From positions 1 to 8,541 of the forward strand of contig CAMLOA010000056.1 in assembly GCA_946481445.1 (NCBI GenBank): DNA of 8,541 nt. Reading direction: 5' to 3'. Both the position numbers and the translations under genes were made by a program. This document shows positions 1 through 6,181 of the stretch, piece by piece; the first letter of the stretch is position 1, and every line of letters begins with the position of its first letter. The notes under the pieces are model-generated. The model searched no databases and was not told where the DNA came from. It was given only the letters and a program-made list of their open reading frames with translations. This stretch comes from an uncultured Devosia sp. (GTDB taxonomy: Bacteria; Pseudomonadota; Alphaproteobacteria; Rhizobiales; Devosiaceae).

Positions 1-1789
1 GCGCGCGGTGGACGATGAGATCGGCATAGCGGCGGATGGGCGAGGTGAAGTGGGCGTAGCGGTCCAGATTGAGGCCGAAATGGCCATAGTTGTCGGCTGC
101 GTACTCGGCCTGCGCCTGGCTGCGCAGGACCATTTCGCTGACCTGCTCGATATTGCCCGCCTTGCGCGCCTGGCCGAGGATGCCGTTGAAGTCGCTGGCC
201 CGGACCGCATCGGACTTCTTCAAGTTCATGTCGAGCGAACCGAGGAATTCGCGCAGGGCAGTGAGTTTCTCGCGGCTCGGCTCGTCATGGACGCGGTACA
301 TGACGGGCGACTTCTTCTGCTCGAGCGTCTCGGCTGCCGCAACGTTGGCCGCGATCATCATCTCTTCGATCAGACGATGGGCATCGAGGCGTTCGGGAAC
401 ATGGATGTCGCGCACCATGCCCTTGTCGTCGAGCAGGATCTTGCGTTCCGGAAGATCGAGATCGAGCGGGCCGCGCTGGTCGCGGGCCTTCGCCATGACG
501 GCATAGGCGGCCCAGAGGGGGCGCAGGATCGGCTCGAGGATGGGGCCGGTCTTGTCGTCGGGGCGGCCATCGATTGCGGCCTGGGCCTGCTGGTAACTGA
601 GCTTGGCGGCCGAGCGCATCAGGATGCGGTGGAAGCTGTGGGACTTCTTGCGGCCATCGGCCCCCATAACCATGCGTACGGCGAGCGCGGCGCGGGCTTC
701 GCCCTCCTTGAGCGAACACAGTTCGTTGGAAATGCGTTCGGGGAGCATCGGCACGACGCGATCGGGGAAATAGACCGAATTGCCGCGCAGGTAAGCTTCG
801 CGATCGAGCGCGGTGCCGGCCCGGACATAGGCGGAAACGTCGGCAATGGCGACGGTGACGACGTAGCCGCCGGGATTGGCCGGATCGGGGTCTGGCTGGG
901 CATAGACGGCGTCGTCATGATCCTTGGCATCGGACGGATCGATGGTGACCAGTGGCAGGTCGCGCCAGTCCTCGCGGCCCCGTAACGTGGCTTCCCTGGC
1001 TTCTTCGGCCTCGCGCAGCACGGCGGCGGGGAAGCGGTAGGGGATTTCCAGATTGTGGATGGCGATGAGGCTGATGGCGCCTTCGGTCATGGGATTGCCG
1101 ATGACGGCCGTCACCTTGGCGCGGGGGATCATCAGGCGGCCGGAAAGCTTCACCTCGACCTCGACGAGGTCGCCATCGGCCGCGCTCAGCAGGTCGCCCA
1201 GGGGAATGCGCATCTCCTTCTGCTTGCGGTCGACCGGGATGAGCCGGGCACCATCCTCGTCCATGCGCACGATGCCGATCTGACCGCGGCGCGGCTTGTC
1301 GAGGATCTTCATCGCCTTGGCGGTATAGAGCGGGACCTCGCCGTCGCCGGCATCGATGCGCGCCAGGATGCGATCCCCCGGTGCCGGCGTGACCCGCGCA
1401 TTGCGGCCACCCAGCACATGCACGCGAGGCTTTTCGCCTTCCTCATCGTTCCACTGCGCGGGGAAGGCATGCAGATCATCAGGGTCGGCGTCGCTGGGAA
1501 TGTCGAGCACGGTGACATGGGGCAGGGCGGCCGTGCGGCGCAGGGCCTTGCGGGTCCGCGTGATGACGCCTTCGCCCTCCAGTTCGGCCAGCATGGCCTT
1601 GAAGGGCCGCCGCATGTCGCCGCGGATGCCGAACACCTTGGCCAGGTCGCGCTTGCCCTTGATGTCGGACTGTTCGGCGAGGGCGGCGAGGAGCTGTTCG
1701 CGGGTGGGCAAGGAATCGGCGCGTGGTGCGGTGACGCGGCGCGGGCCGGACGTGCTGCGTGATTTCTTGAGTGTTTTTGGATTTTTCAT
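1..1789 (-). CDS. rnr: Ribonuclease R, 3'-to-5' exoribonuclease (C-terminus cut by window edge)
   Basis: RNase R is a cytoplasmic processive 3'-to-5' exoribonuclease that degrades structured RNA, including rRNA fragments and mRNA. The frame is open from the ATG at 1789 to the left edge, giving 596 codons of a protein usually about 750-800 residues long. Residues 1-25 are basic and probably disordered. Residues about 28-75 resemble the N-terminal winged helix (TREQLLAAL...LEGEGVI). OB-fold cold-shock regions follow to about 250, then the RNB catalytic domain. The metal-binding motif IDPSDAKDHDD spans 283-293, with D284, D290, D292 and D293 matching the four catalytic aspartates of E. coli RNase R (D272, D278, D280, D281). 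The RNase II family signature fits completely at 570-594 (HFGLNL...TSPIRRYADLIVH). The S1 domain and lysine-rich tail would lie outside the window. No upstream in-frame start is apparent and no clear Shine-Dalgarno precedes the ATG. RNase R is favoured over RNase II because of the N-terminal winged helix. Confidence 0.96.
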   Translation of the reverse strand, partial: MKNPKTLKKSRSTSGPRRVTAPRADSLPTREQLLAALAEQSDIKGKRDLAKVFGIRGDMRRPFKAMLAELEGEGVITRTRKALRRTAALPHVTVLDIPSDADPDDLHAFPAQWNDEEGEKPRVHVLGGRNARVTPAPGDRILARIDAGDGEVPLYTAKAMKILDKPRRGQIGIVRMDEDGARLIPVDRKQKEMRIPLGDLLSAADGDLVEVEVKLSGRLMIPRAKVTAVIGNPMTEGAISLIAIHNLEIPYRFPAAVLREAEEAREATLRGREDWRDLPLVTIDPSDAKDHDDAVYAQPDPDPANPGGYVVTVAIADVSAYVRAGTALDREAYLRGNSVYFPDRVVPMLPERISNELCSLKEGEARAALAVRMVMGADGRKKSHSFHRILMRSAAKLSYQQAQAAIDGRPDDKTGPILEPILRPLWAAYAVMAKARDQRGPLDLDLPERKILLDDKGMVRDIHVPERLDAHRLIEEMMIAANVAAAETLEQKKSPVMYRVHDEPSREKLTALREFLGSLDMNLKKSDAVRASDFNGILGQARKAGNIEQVSEMVLRSQAQAEYAADNYGHFGLNLDRYAHFTSPIRRYADLIVHRA

Positions 1790-1799
1790 ATTGCGCGAT

Positions 1800-1828
1800 A
1801 TGTAGGTGATGGCGGGCGGTTCGGCAAA
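1800..1828 (-). promoter_or_regulatory. Probable sigma-70-type promoter of rnr
   Basis: On the minus strand a -35 element TTTGCC (1828-1823) is followed by exactly 17 bases and a -10 element CTACAT (1805-1800). Against the alphaproteobacterial housekeeping consensus CTTGAC-N17-CTATAT this scores 4/6 and 5/6. Transcription would start near 1793-1794, only about 4-5 bases before the rnr ATG at 1789, so the mRNA would be almost leaderless. That agrees with the lack of a Shine-Dalgarno. This is a pattern match by eye. Confidence 0.5.
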
Positions 1829-1870
1829 TGGGCTCACTTGCCCATGCAGGACACCGAGTGTGCGGAAGCA

Positions 1871-1986
1871 CACCCCCTCCTACCTCCCCCATCAAGTGGG
1901 AGGTTTCGCTCCACCAAAGGGACTGGACCGCGGTCATAGACACAAGGCGGCACCTCCCCCTTGATGGGGGAAGCCGGGAGGGGGTG
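1871..1986. repeat. Long imperfect inverted repeat (34/35-base arms, 47-base spacer)
   Basis: The left arm is 1871-1904 and the right arm 1952-1986. The reverse complement of the left arm matches the right arm along its whole length with a few mismatches and one single-base indel. Both contain the core CTTGATGGGGGA and end in GAGGGGGTG. Transcribed from either strand, this would fold into a very stable GC-rich hairpin. Outside the arms the similarity stops at once, which gives the element sharp edges. It has no coding capacity. It looks like a dispersed intergenic repeat or miniature element, but one window cannot show how many copies the genome has. Confidence 0.75.
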
Positions 1987-2053
1987 ATACTGGGCCCGCG
2001 ACAGAGAGCGATACCCGCGCAGCGGGCCTGTCCCGACTCCAGTTGTGGCGGGG

Positions 2054-2099
2054 AACCACGGACATGGATTCCGGCCTTCGCCGGAGTGACATCGTGGTT
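2054..2099 (+). repeat. REP-like unit with nested hairpin
   Basis: The 27-base core 2064-2090 (ATGGATTCCGGCC..., ending GGAGTGAC) matches the unit at 3293-3319 at 25 of 27 positions. Its centre forms a stem TCCGGC/GCCGGA around CTTC (2070-2085). A second, outer stem is possible between AACCACG (2054-2060) and CGTGGTT (2093-2099). This is the common proteobacterial intergenic repeat whose conceptual translations give GLRRSD or PAKAGIH. It lies just upstream of the dipeptidase, and its translation creates a spurious N-terminal extension of that gene. Confidence 0.75.
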
Positions 2100-2141
2100 G
2101 ATGCTAGGGTTGTGGCTAACCTGCGATTCTCCGGACGTTTC

Positions 2142-3191
2142 ATGACCATTCCCTTTTTCGACGGCCACAATGACACGCTGCTGCGCTTGCTGGAGGCGGA
2201 GGGGGCGGACAAGGAGCGGCCGTTCATCGAGGGATCGAGCGCCGGACATATCGACCTGCCGCGGGCGAAGGCAGGCGGGATGGCGGGCGGGTTTTTTGCC
2301 ATGTTCCCGCCGCCGCTCAAGGGCAGTCCGGGCGCGGTCAGCGCAGCCGGTACGCCGGACAGTGCGGGCAAGCTGCCGCCAATGCTGGACTGGGCCGAGG
2401 CGCAGCGGAGCACGACGGGCATGGCCTCCATCCTCTTCCGGCTTGAACGGGCCGGGGCGCTGGCGGTGTGCCGCAATGCGGCGGAGCTGCGGGCGGCGCT
2501 GGACAACGGGACGCTAGCGGCGATCTTCCATATCGAGGGCGCCGAGGCGATCGACACCGATTTCCGGTCGCTGGATGTGCTCCATGCGGCCGGGTTGCGC
2601 TCGATCGGGATTACCTGGAGCCGCGCCAACGCCTTCGGGACGGGGGTGCCCTTCGTGCACAATGCCGATCCCGATATCGGGCCGGGGCTGACCGATGCCG
2701 GCAAGGAACTGGTGCGGGTGTGCAATCGCATGGGGGTGATGATCGATCTCAGCCATCTCAATGCGGCCGGATTCCGCGACGTGGCGGCAATTTCCCAGCA
2801 TCCGCTGGTGGCGACGCATTCCAATGTGCATGCCATCTGCCCGCATGCGCGCAACCTGGTGGACTGGCAGCTGGCGGCGATCCGGGAGAGCGGTGGGGTC
2901 GTGGGCCTCAACTATGCCACAGGCTTCCTGCGGCCGGACGGCGTGTTCAGCCCGGATACCGGGCTGGACGTGATGGTGCGGCACGTCGATGCCCTGGTGG
3001 AGGCGCTCGGCGAAGACGGCGTGGCGCTGGGCAGCGATTTCGACGGGGCGATGATGCCGGCGGTGATCGGGGATGTGACCGGCGTGCCCCGGCTCCTGCA
3101 GACGCTGCTGGACAGGGGTTATGGCGAGGACCTGGTGCGCAAGATCGCCCTGGGGAACTGGGTGCGGATGGTGGAGCGGGTGATGGGCTGA
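2142..3191 (+). CDS. Membrane dipeptidase family protein (peptidase M19, renal dipeptidase-like)
   Basis: This 349-residue protein belongs to the M19 zinc dipeptidase family of the amidohydrolase superfamily, which hydrolyses dipeptides, often with some tolerance for D-residues. The binuclear zinc ligands can be placed: H9 and D11 (FFDGHNDT), the bridging E132 (FHIEGAEAI), H205 (MIDLSH) and H226 (THSNVHA). The conserved GSDFDG motif is at 297-302. Length is normal for bacterial members. There is no signal peptide or membrane segment, so it is probably cytoplasmic despite the family name. The ATG at 2142 is chosen because family homology begins at MTIPFFDGHNDT. An in-frame ATG at 2043 would add 33 residues that are translated repeat DNA. 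No strong Shine-Dalgarno is seen. It is transcribed alone, divergently from rnr and convergently with topA. The true substrate is unknown; recycling of peptidoglycan or nutrient dipeptides is only a guess. Confidence 0.92.
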   Translation: MTIPFFDGHNDTLLRLLEAEGADKERPFIEGSSAGHIDLPRAKAGGMAGGFFAMFPPPLKGSPGAVSAAGTPDSAGKLPPMLDWAEAQRSTTGMASILFRLERAGALAVCRNAAELRAALDNGTLAAIFHIEGAEAIDTDFRSLDVLHAAGLRSIGITWSRANAFGTGVPFVHNADPDIGPGLTDAGKELVRVCNRMGVMIDLSHLNAAGFRDVAAISQHPLVATHSNVHAICPHARNLVDWQLAAIRESGGVVGLNYATGFLRPDGVFSPDTGLDVMVRHVDALVEALGEDGVALGSDFDGAMMPAVIGDVTGVPRLLQTLLDRGYGEDLVRKIALGNWVRMVERVMG

Positions 3192-3196
3192 GGGCT

Positions 3197-3215
3197 CGGG
3201 GCGTCGTTGGCCCCG
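3197..3215 (+). terminator. Possible hairpin terminator after the dipeptidase
   Basis: Five bases after the dipeptidase stop, CGGGGC (3197-3202) pairs perfectly with GCCCCG (3210-3215) around a 7-base loop. No run of T follows, so this is not a classical intrinsic terminator. It could act together with the larger repeat hairpin just downstream. Confidence 0.35.
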
Positions 3216-3222
3216 CTGCGGT

Positions 3223-3319
3223 GTCACCCCGGCGAAGGCCGGGGGCCATCCTGAGGATCTGCCACCCCCACGGCGAGCCGCGCTATCTCAGGATGGATCC
3301 CGGCCTTCGCCGGAATGAC
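3223..3319. repeat. Pair of REP-like units in inverted orientation between convergent genes
   Basis: The left arm 3223-3258 and right arm 3285-3319 are near-complementary around a 26-base loop. The 27-base cores agree at 23 of 27 positions, and complementarity extends outward through CTGAGGAT/ATCTCAGG with one single-base indel. Each core also has its own small hairpin (CCGGC/GCCGG with a 4-base loop). The pair fills the gap between the ends of the dipeptidase and topA. A hairpin of this size can form in RNA from either strand, so a bidirectional termination or 3'-end stabilising role is plausible; this is inference. The unit at 2064-2090 belongs to the same family. A short stem beside the topA stop (3322-3326 with 3335-3339) adds further structure. 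Confidence 0.8.
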
Positions 3320-3339
3320 CCCGAGGTAATCAGGCCTCG

Positions 3340-5961
3340 CTAAAACGGAACGTCTTCCGCCTTCACGGTCTTTTTCGGCGCTGCCTTCTTGGCGGCTGGT
3401 TTCTTTGCGGCAGCAGACTTGGCTGCCGGCTTTTTGGCGGCGGCCTTCTTTGCCGGGGCCTTCTTGACCTTGGTGCCAGTGGCTTCGGCGCGGGCGGCGA
3501 TCCATTGCAATGCCTGTTCCAGGGTCACGTCCTCGGGCTTGACGTCCTTGGGAATGGTGGCGTTGACCTTGCCCTGGTTGACATAGGGGCCATAGCGGCC
3601 GGCGCGGACAGTGATGGGGCCGTTGTCGTGCTCGAAGGTCTGGATGGCGGCAACCGCCGTGCCGCCGCCCCGCTTGAAGCCGCCGGCGGCTTTCTGCGCG
3701 ATGAGGTCCACGGCGCGGTTGATGCCGACGGTGAACACCTCCTCGACATCGGGCAGGTTGGCATACTTGCCGTCATGCAGGACGAAGGGGCCGTAGCGGC
3801 CGAGGCCGGCACTGATGGGGAGGCCGGTTTCGGGGTGGAGGCCCACTTCGCGCGGCAGGGACAGCAGCCTGAGCGCCTGCTCCAGCGTCAGGCTGGCGGC
3901 ATCCCACCCTTTGGGCAGGGATGAGCGCTTGGGCTCCTTGCCCTCACCCAGCTGCACATAGGGGCCGAAGCGGCCGGACTTGAGATAGACCTGTTCGCCG
4001 GTTTCCGGATCGGTGCCGAGCAGGCCATCGCCCTGGGCGGCCTCGCTAGCCTGGCCGGAAGCGGCCTCCGACAATTGCAGGGTGTGCTTGCATTCGGGAT
4101 AGTTGGAACAGCCAATGAAGGCGCCGAACTTGCCCAGCTTGAGCGACAGCGTGCCCGTGCCGCAAGTGGGGCATTTGCGCGGATCGGCGCCATCGGCGCG
4201 AGGCGGAAAGATGTGGTCGGCCAGCAGGTCGTTGAGCGCGTCGAGCACTTCGGACACGCGGAGATCCTTGATCTCCTCGGTGGCTGCGGTGAAGTCACGC
4301 CAGAAATCGCGCAGCACCTGCTTGTAGTCGAGCGTGCCAGCGGAGATTTCGTCGAGCTGTTCCTCAAGGCCGGCGGTAAAGCCATATTCGACATAGCGGG
4401 TGAAGAAGCTCTCGAGGAAGGCCGTGACGATGCGGCCGCGATCCTCGGGATGCAGCGCCTTGCCCTCGAGGCGGACATAGTCGCGATCCTTGAGGGTGGA
4501 GAGCGTGGCGGCATAGGTAGAGGGGCGGCCGATGCCGAGCTCCTCCATCTTCTTGATGAGGCTGGCCTCGGTATAGCGTGCGGGCGGCTGGGTGAAGTGC
4601 TGCTCGATATCGACGGCCTGCAGGTCCGGCCGGTCGCCAACCGCCAGTGGGGGCAGTTCGCGGCTGTCCTCGTCGTCGTTGTCCTCGCCGGTCGATGCCT
4701 CGACGCCATAAAGGGTGAGGAAACCGGGGAAGGTGACGACCGAGCCCGTGGCACGCAGTTCGATGTGACGGCCCGGCACGTCGACGGCAATATCCACCGT
4801 CGTGCGGTCGATCTCGGCGGACTTCATCTGGCTGGCGAGCGTACGGCGCCAGATGAGCCCATAGAGCTTGGCCAGGTCAGCGTCGAGATTGAGGTTCTCG
4901 GGCCGCTTGAACATGTCGGTGGGGCGGATGGCCTCGTGGGCCTCCTGGGCGTTCTTGGCCTTGGTCTGATAGATGCGCGCCTTTTCGGGCAGGTAATCCT
5001 CGCCGAAATACTTGCCGATGACCGAGCGGGCCATGGCGATGCCCTCGGGGGCCATCTGCACGGCATCGGTACGCATATAGGTGATCAGCCCATCTTCGTA
5101 GAGGCGCTGGGCGATCTGCATGGTGCGCGAGGGCGAGAGGCCCAGGCGCGAGGAAGCGTCCTGCTGCAGGCTCGAGGTGGTGAAGGGCGCATAGGGATTG
5201 CGCTTTGTCGGCTTCTTTTCGACCGCGGAGACGTTGAAGCGGCCCGCCTCGATCAGCTTCTTGAGCGCGGCGGCGTCCTCGCCGGATTTGATATCGAGCT
5301 TGTCGGTCTTCTTGCCATCCACCGAGAACAGGCGGGCGAGGAAGCTCTTGCCCTTCTGGGCCAGCTTGGCCTCGACCGACCAGTATTCGTCGGCGCGGAA
5401 CTTTTCGATCTCGGACTCGCGGTCGGAGACCAGGCGCAGGGCGACCGACTGCACGCGCCCGGCAGAGCGGGAGCCGGGCAGCTTGCGCCAGAGGATGGGC
5501 GACAGGGTGAAGCCGACGAGGTAGTCGAGCGCGCGGCGGGCCAGATAGGCATCGACCAGCGGCATGTCGATGTCGCGGGGCCTGGCCATGGCGGCGGTGA
5601 CGGCATCCTTGGTGATGGCGTTGAAGACGACGCGCTGCACCGGCGTGTCCTTCTTCAATGCCTTCTTGGCGCGCAGGACATCCAGGATATGCCAGGAAAT
5701 GGCCTCGCCTTCGCGATCGGGGTCGGTGGCCAGGATCAGTCCGTCGGCCCCCTTGAGGGCCCCGGCGATATCGGCAAGGCGCTTGCGCGAGGCGCTGTCG
5801 ACTTCCCAGGACATGGCGAAATCTTCATCGGGACGGACGGAGCCATCCTTGGCCGGCAGATCGCGGACATGGCCGAAGCTGGCCAGGACTTCATAGCCCG
5901 AGCCCAGATACTTGTTGATCGTCTTGGCCTTGGCCGGACTTTCAACGACGACGACCTTCAT
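3340..5961 (-). CDS. topA: DNA topoisomerase I (type IA)
   Basis: This 873-residue type IA topoisomerase relaxes negative supercoils by passing one DNA strand through a transient 5'-phosphotyrosine break. The Toprim domain is N-terminal: E7 in VVVVESPAKAKT and the metal-binding D80, D82 and E84 in ATDPDREGEA. The catalytic tyrosine is Y295 in GLITYMRTD. The central catalytic region runs to about residue 560. One C4 zinc ribbon follows (C597, C600, C618, C624), then three C-terminal repeats marked by RFGPYV, RYGPFV and RYGPYV near residues 665, 723 and 790, and a lysine/alanine-rich tail. This is the usual alphaproteobacterial layout. The ATG at 5961 is chosen because MKVVVVESPAKAKTI is the conserved family start. 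A TTG at 5994 in the same frame would add 11 unconserved residues. It is transcribed divergently from murB and convergently with the dipeptidase. Confidence 0.98.
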   Translation of the reverse strand: MKVVVVESPAKAKTINKYLGSGYEVLASFGHVRDLPAKDGSVRPDEDFAMSWEVDSASRKRLADIAGALKGADGLILATDPDREGEAISWHILDVLRAKKALKKDTPVQRVVFNAITKDAVTAAMARPRDIDMPLVDAYLARRALDYLVGFTLSPILWRKLPGSRSAGRVQSVALRLVSDRESEIEKFRADEYWSVEAKLAQKGKSFLARLFSVDGKKTDKLDIKSGEDAAALKKLIEAGRFNVSAVEKKPTKRNPYAPFTTSSLQQDASSRLGLSPSRTMQIAQRLYEDGLITYMRTDAVQMAPEGIAMARSVIGKYFGEDYLPEKARIYQTKAKNAQEAHEAIRPTDMFKRPENLNLDADLAKLYGLIWRRTLASQMKSAEIDRTTVDIAVDVPGRHIELRATGSVVTFPGFLTLYGVEASTGEDNDDEDSRELPPLAVGDRPDLQAVDIEQHFTQPPARYTEASLIKKMEELGIGRPSTYAATLSTLKDRDYVRLEGKALHPEDRGRIVTAFLESFFTRYVEYGFTAGLEEQLDEISAGTLDYKQVLRDFWRDFTAATEEIKDLRVSEVLDALNDLLADHIFPPRADGADPRKCPTCGTGTLSLKLGKFGAFIGCSNYPECKHTLQLSEAASGQASEAAQGDGLLGTDPETGEQVYLKSGRFGPYVQLGEGKEPKRSSLPKGWDAASLTLEQALRLLSLPREVGLHPETGLPISAGLGRYGPFVLHDGKYANLPDVEEVFTVGINRAVDLIAQKAAGGFKRGGGTAVAAIQTFEHDNGPITVRAGRYGPYVNQGKVNATIPKDVKPEDVTLEQALQWIAARAEATGTKVKKAPAKKAAAKKPAAKSAAAKKPAAKKAAPKKTVKAEDVPF
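3343..3480 (-). other. Histone H1-like Lys/Ala/Pro-rich tail of TopA (residues 828-873)
   Basis: The last 46 codons of topA encode a low-complexity basic tail built from AAKKP- and AKKA-like units, ending in the acidic/hydrophobic VKAEDVPF. The DNA is correspondingly repetitive (GGC/TTC-rich on the plus strand). Such tails resemble histone H1 C-termini and probably bind DNA without sequence specificity. Similar basic extensions occur on many actinobacterial and alphaproteobacterial topoisomerases. The repeated codons make this stretch prone to length change. Confidence 0.8.
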
Positions 5962-6002
5962 GGATACCGTTCCGCTTGTCACTTCTGTCTTCAAGGTGGC
6001 GC

Positions 6003-6031
6003 AACATGGTGAAGTGGGGAGGCGGTGTCAA
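6003..6031 (-). promoter_or_regulatory. Probable topA promoter
   Basis: On the minus strand a perfect -35 hexamer TTGACA (6031-6026) is followed by 17 bases and CATGTT (6008-6003), a 3/6 match to the -10 that keeps the conserved A at position 2 and T at position 6. Transcription would start near 5995, giving a leader of about 34 bases before the ATG at 5961. That would put the in-frame TTG at 5994 almost at the transcript 5' end and supports the later ATG as the start. Pattern match by eye only. Confidence 0.45.
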
Positions 6032-6056
6032 CGGGGCCGCAGGGCGCAGCAGTTGC

Positions 6057-6071
6057 CTCCCCGAAGGGGAG
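6057..6071. repeat. Short GC-rich hairpin in the topA-murB divergent region
   Basis: CTCCCC (6057-6062) pairs perfectly with GGGGAG (6066-6071) around GAA. It lies upstream of the predicted topA -35 and about 110 bases before murB. No T-run follows. It may be a remnant of a dispersed repeat or a protein-binding palindrome; nothing decides between these. Confidence 0.4.
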
Positions 6072-6136
6072 AGAATCTGCGGTGCGGGTGACGTCGCATT
6101 GCCGCCACGCGCCGGTGATGTAGACAGGCCCGACGA

Positions 6137-6151
6137 TCGGGCATTGCCCGA
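6137..6151 (+). promoter_or_regulatory. Perfect palindrome just upstream of murB (operator or leader hairpin candidate)
   Basis: TCGGGC (6137-6142) and GCCCGA (6146-6151) form a perfect 6-bp stem with an ATT loop, ending 30 bases before the chosen murB ATG. A weak promoter-like pair precedes it: TTGCCG (6099-6104), 16 bases, TAGACA (6121-6126). If that promoter is real, the hairpin lies at the start of the murB leader. Both the promoter and any regulatory role are tentative. Confidence 0.25.
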
Positions 6152-6181
6152 AGACGTGCAAAGATGGTGTCTAGGCGCGAC

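Larger units (their letters stand above)
1790..2141. other. Divergent intergenic region between rnr and dipeptidase; repeat-rich, no gene seen
   Basis: These 352 bases separate two divergently transcribed genes. They hold the rnr promoter at the left end, a 34/35-base imperfect inverted repeat (1871-1986), a smaller GC-rich inverted pair (GGCCCGC at 1993-1999 and GCGGGCC at 2022-2028) and a REP-like unit (2054-2099). Open frames across it have low-complexity translations typical of repeats, such as VTPAKAGIH and GLRRSD, and no family I recognise. I do not see a strong promoter for the dipeptidase. Its transcription must begin between the last repeat and 2142, or within the repeats. Confidence 0.75.

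Noticed and set aside
8..985. Long plus-strand open frame of 325 codons opposite rnr
   Set aside because: It is the antisense shadow of the rnr reading frame in GC-rich DNA. The minus-strand frame has all RNase R catalytic motifs, while this one has no recognisable family.
1479..2249. Minus-strand 256-codon frame crossing the rnr start and the repeats
   Set aside because: It runs through both inverted-repeat arms and the REP-like unit, then out of frame through rnr. The Arg/Pro/His-rich translation with PAKAGIH is typical of repeat DNA, not a gene.
1934..2911. Minus-strand 325-codon frame antisense to the dipeptidase
   Set aside because: It is the shadow of the dipeptidase frame, which has all M19 zinc ligands; the antisense product has no motif.
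1871..3319. CRISPR array or composite transposon
   Set aside because: The repeats are few, irregularly spaced and inverted, with no spacer periodicity, cas gene or transposase in the window.
3224..3505. Minus-strand 93-codon frame over the topA end and REP doublet
   Set aside because: It combines an out-of-frame reading of the lysine-rich tail with repeat-derived VIPAKAGIHPE; not a gene.
4075..6012. Very long plus-strand open frame of 645 codons antisense to topA
   Set aside because: Its translation is low-complexity and mirrors the complement of TopA codons. TopA on the minus strand is unambiguous, and long antisense frames are expected at this GC content.
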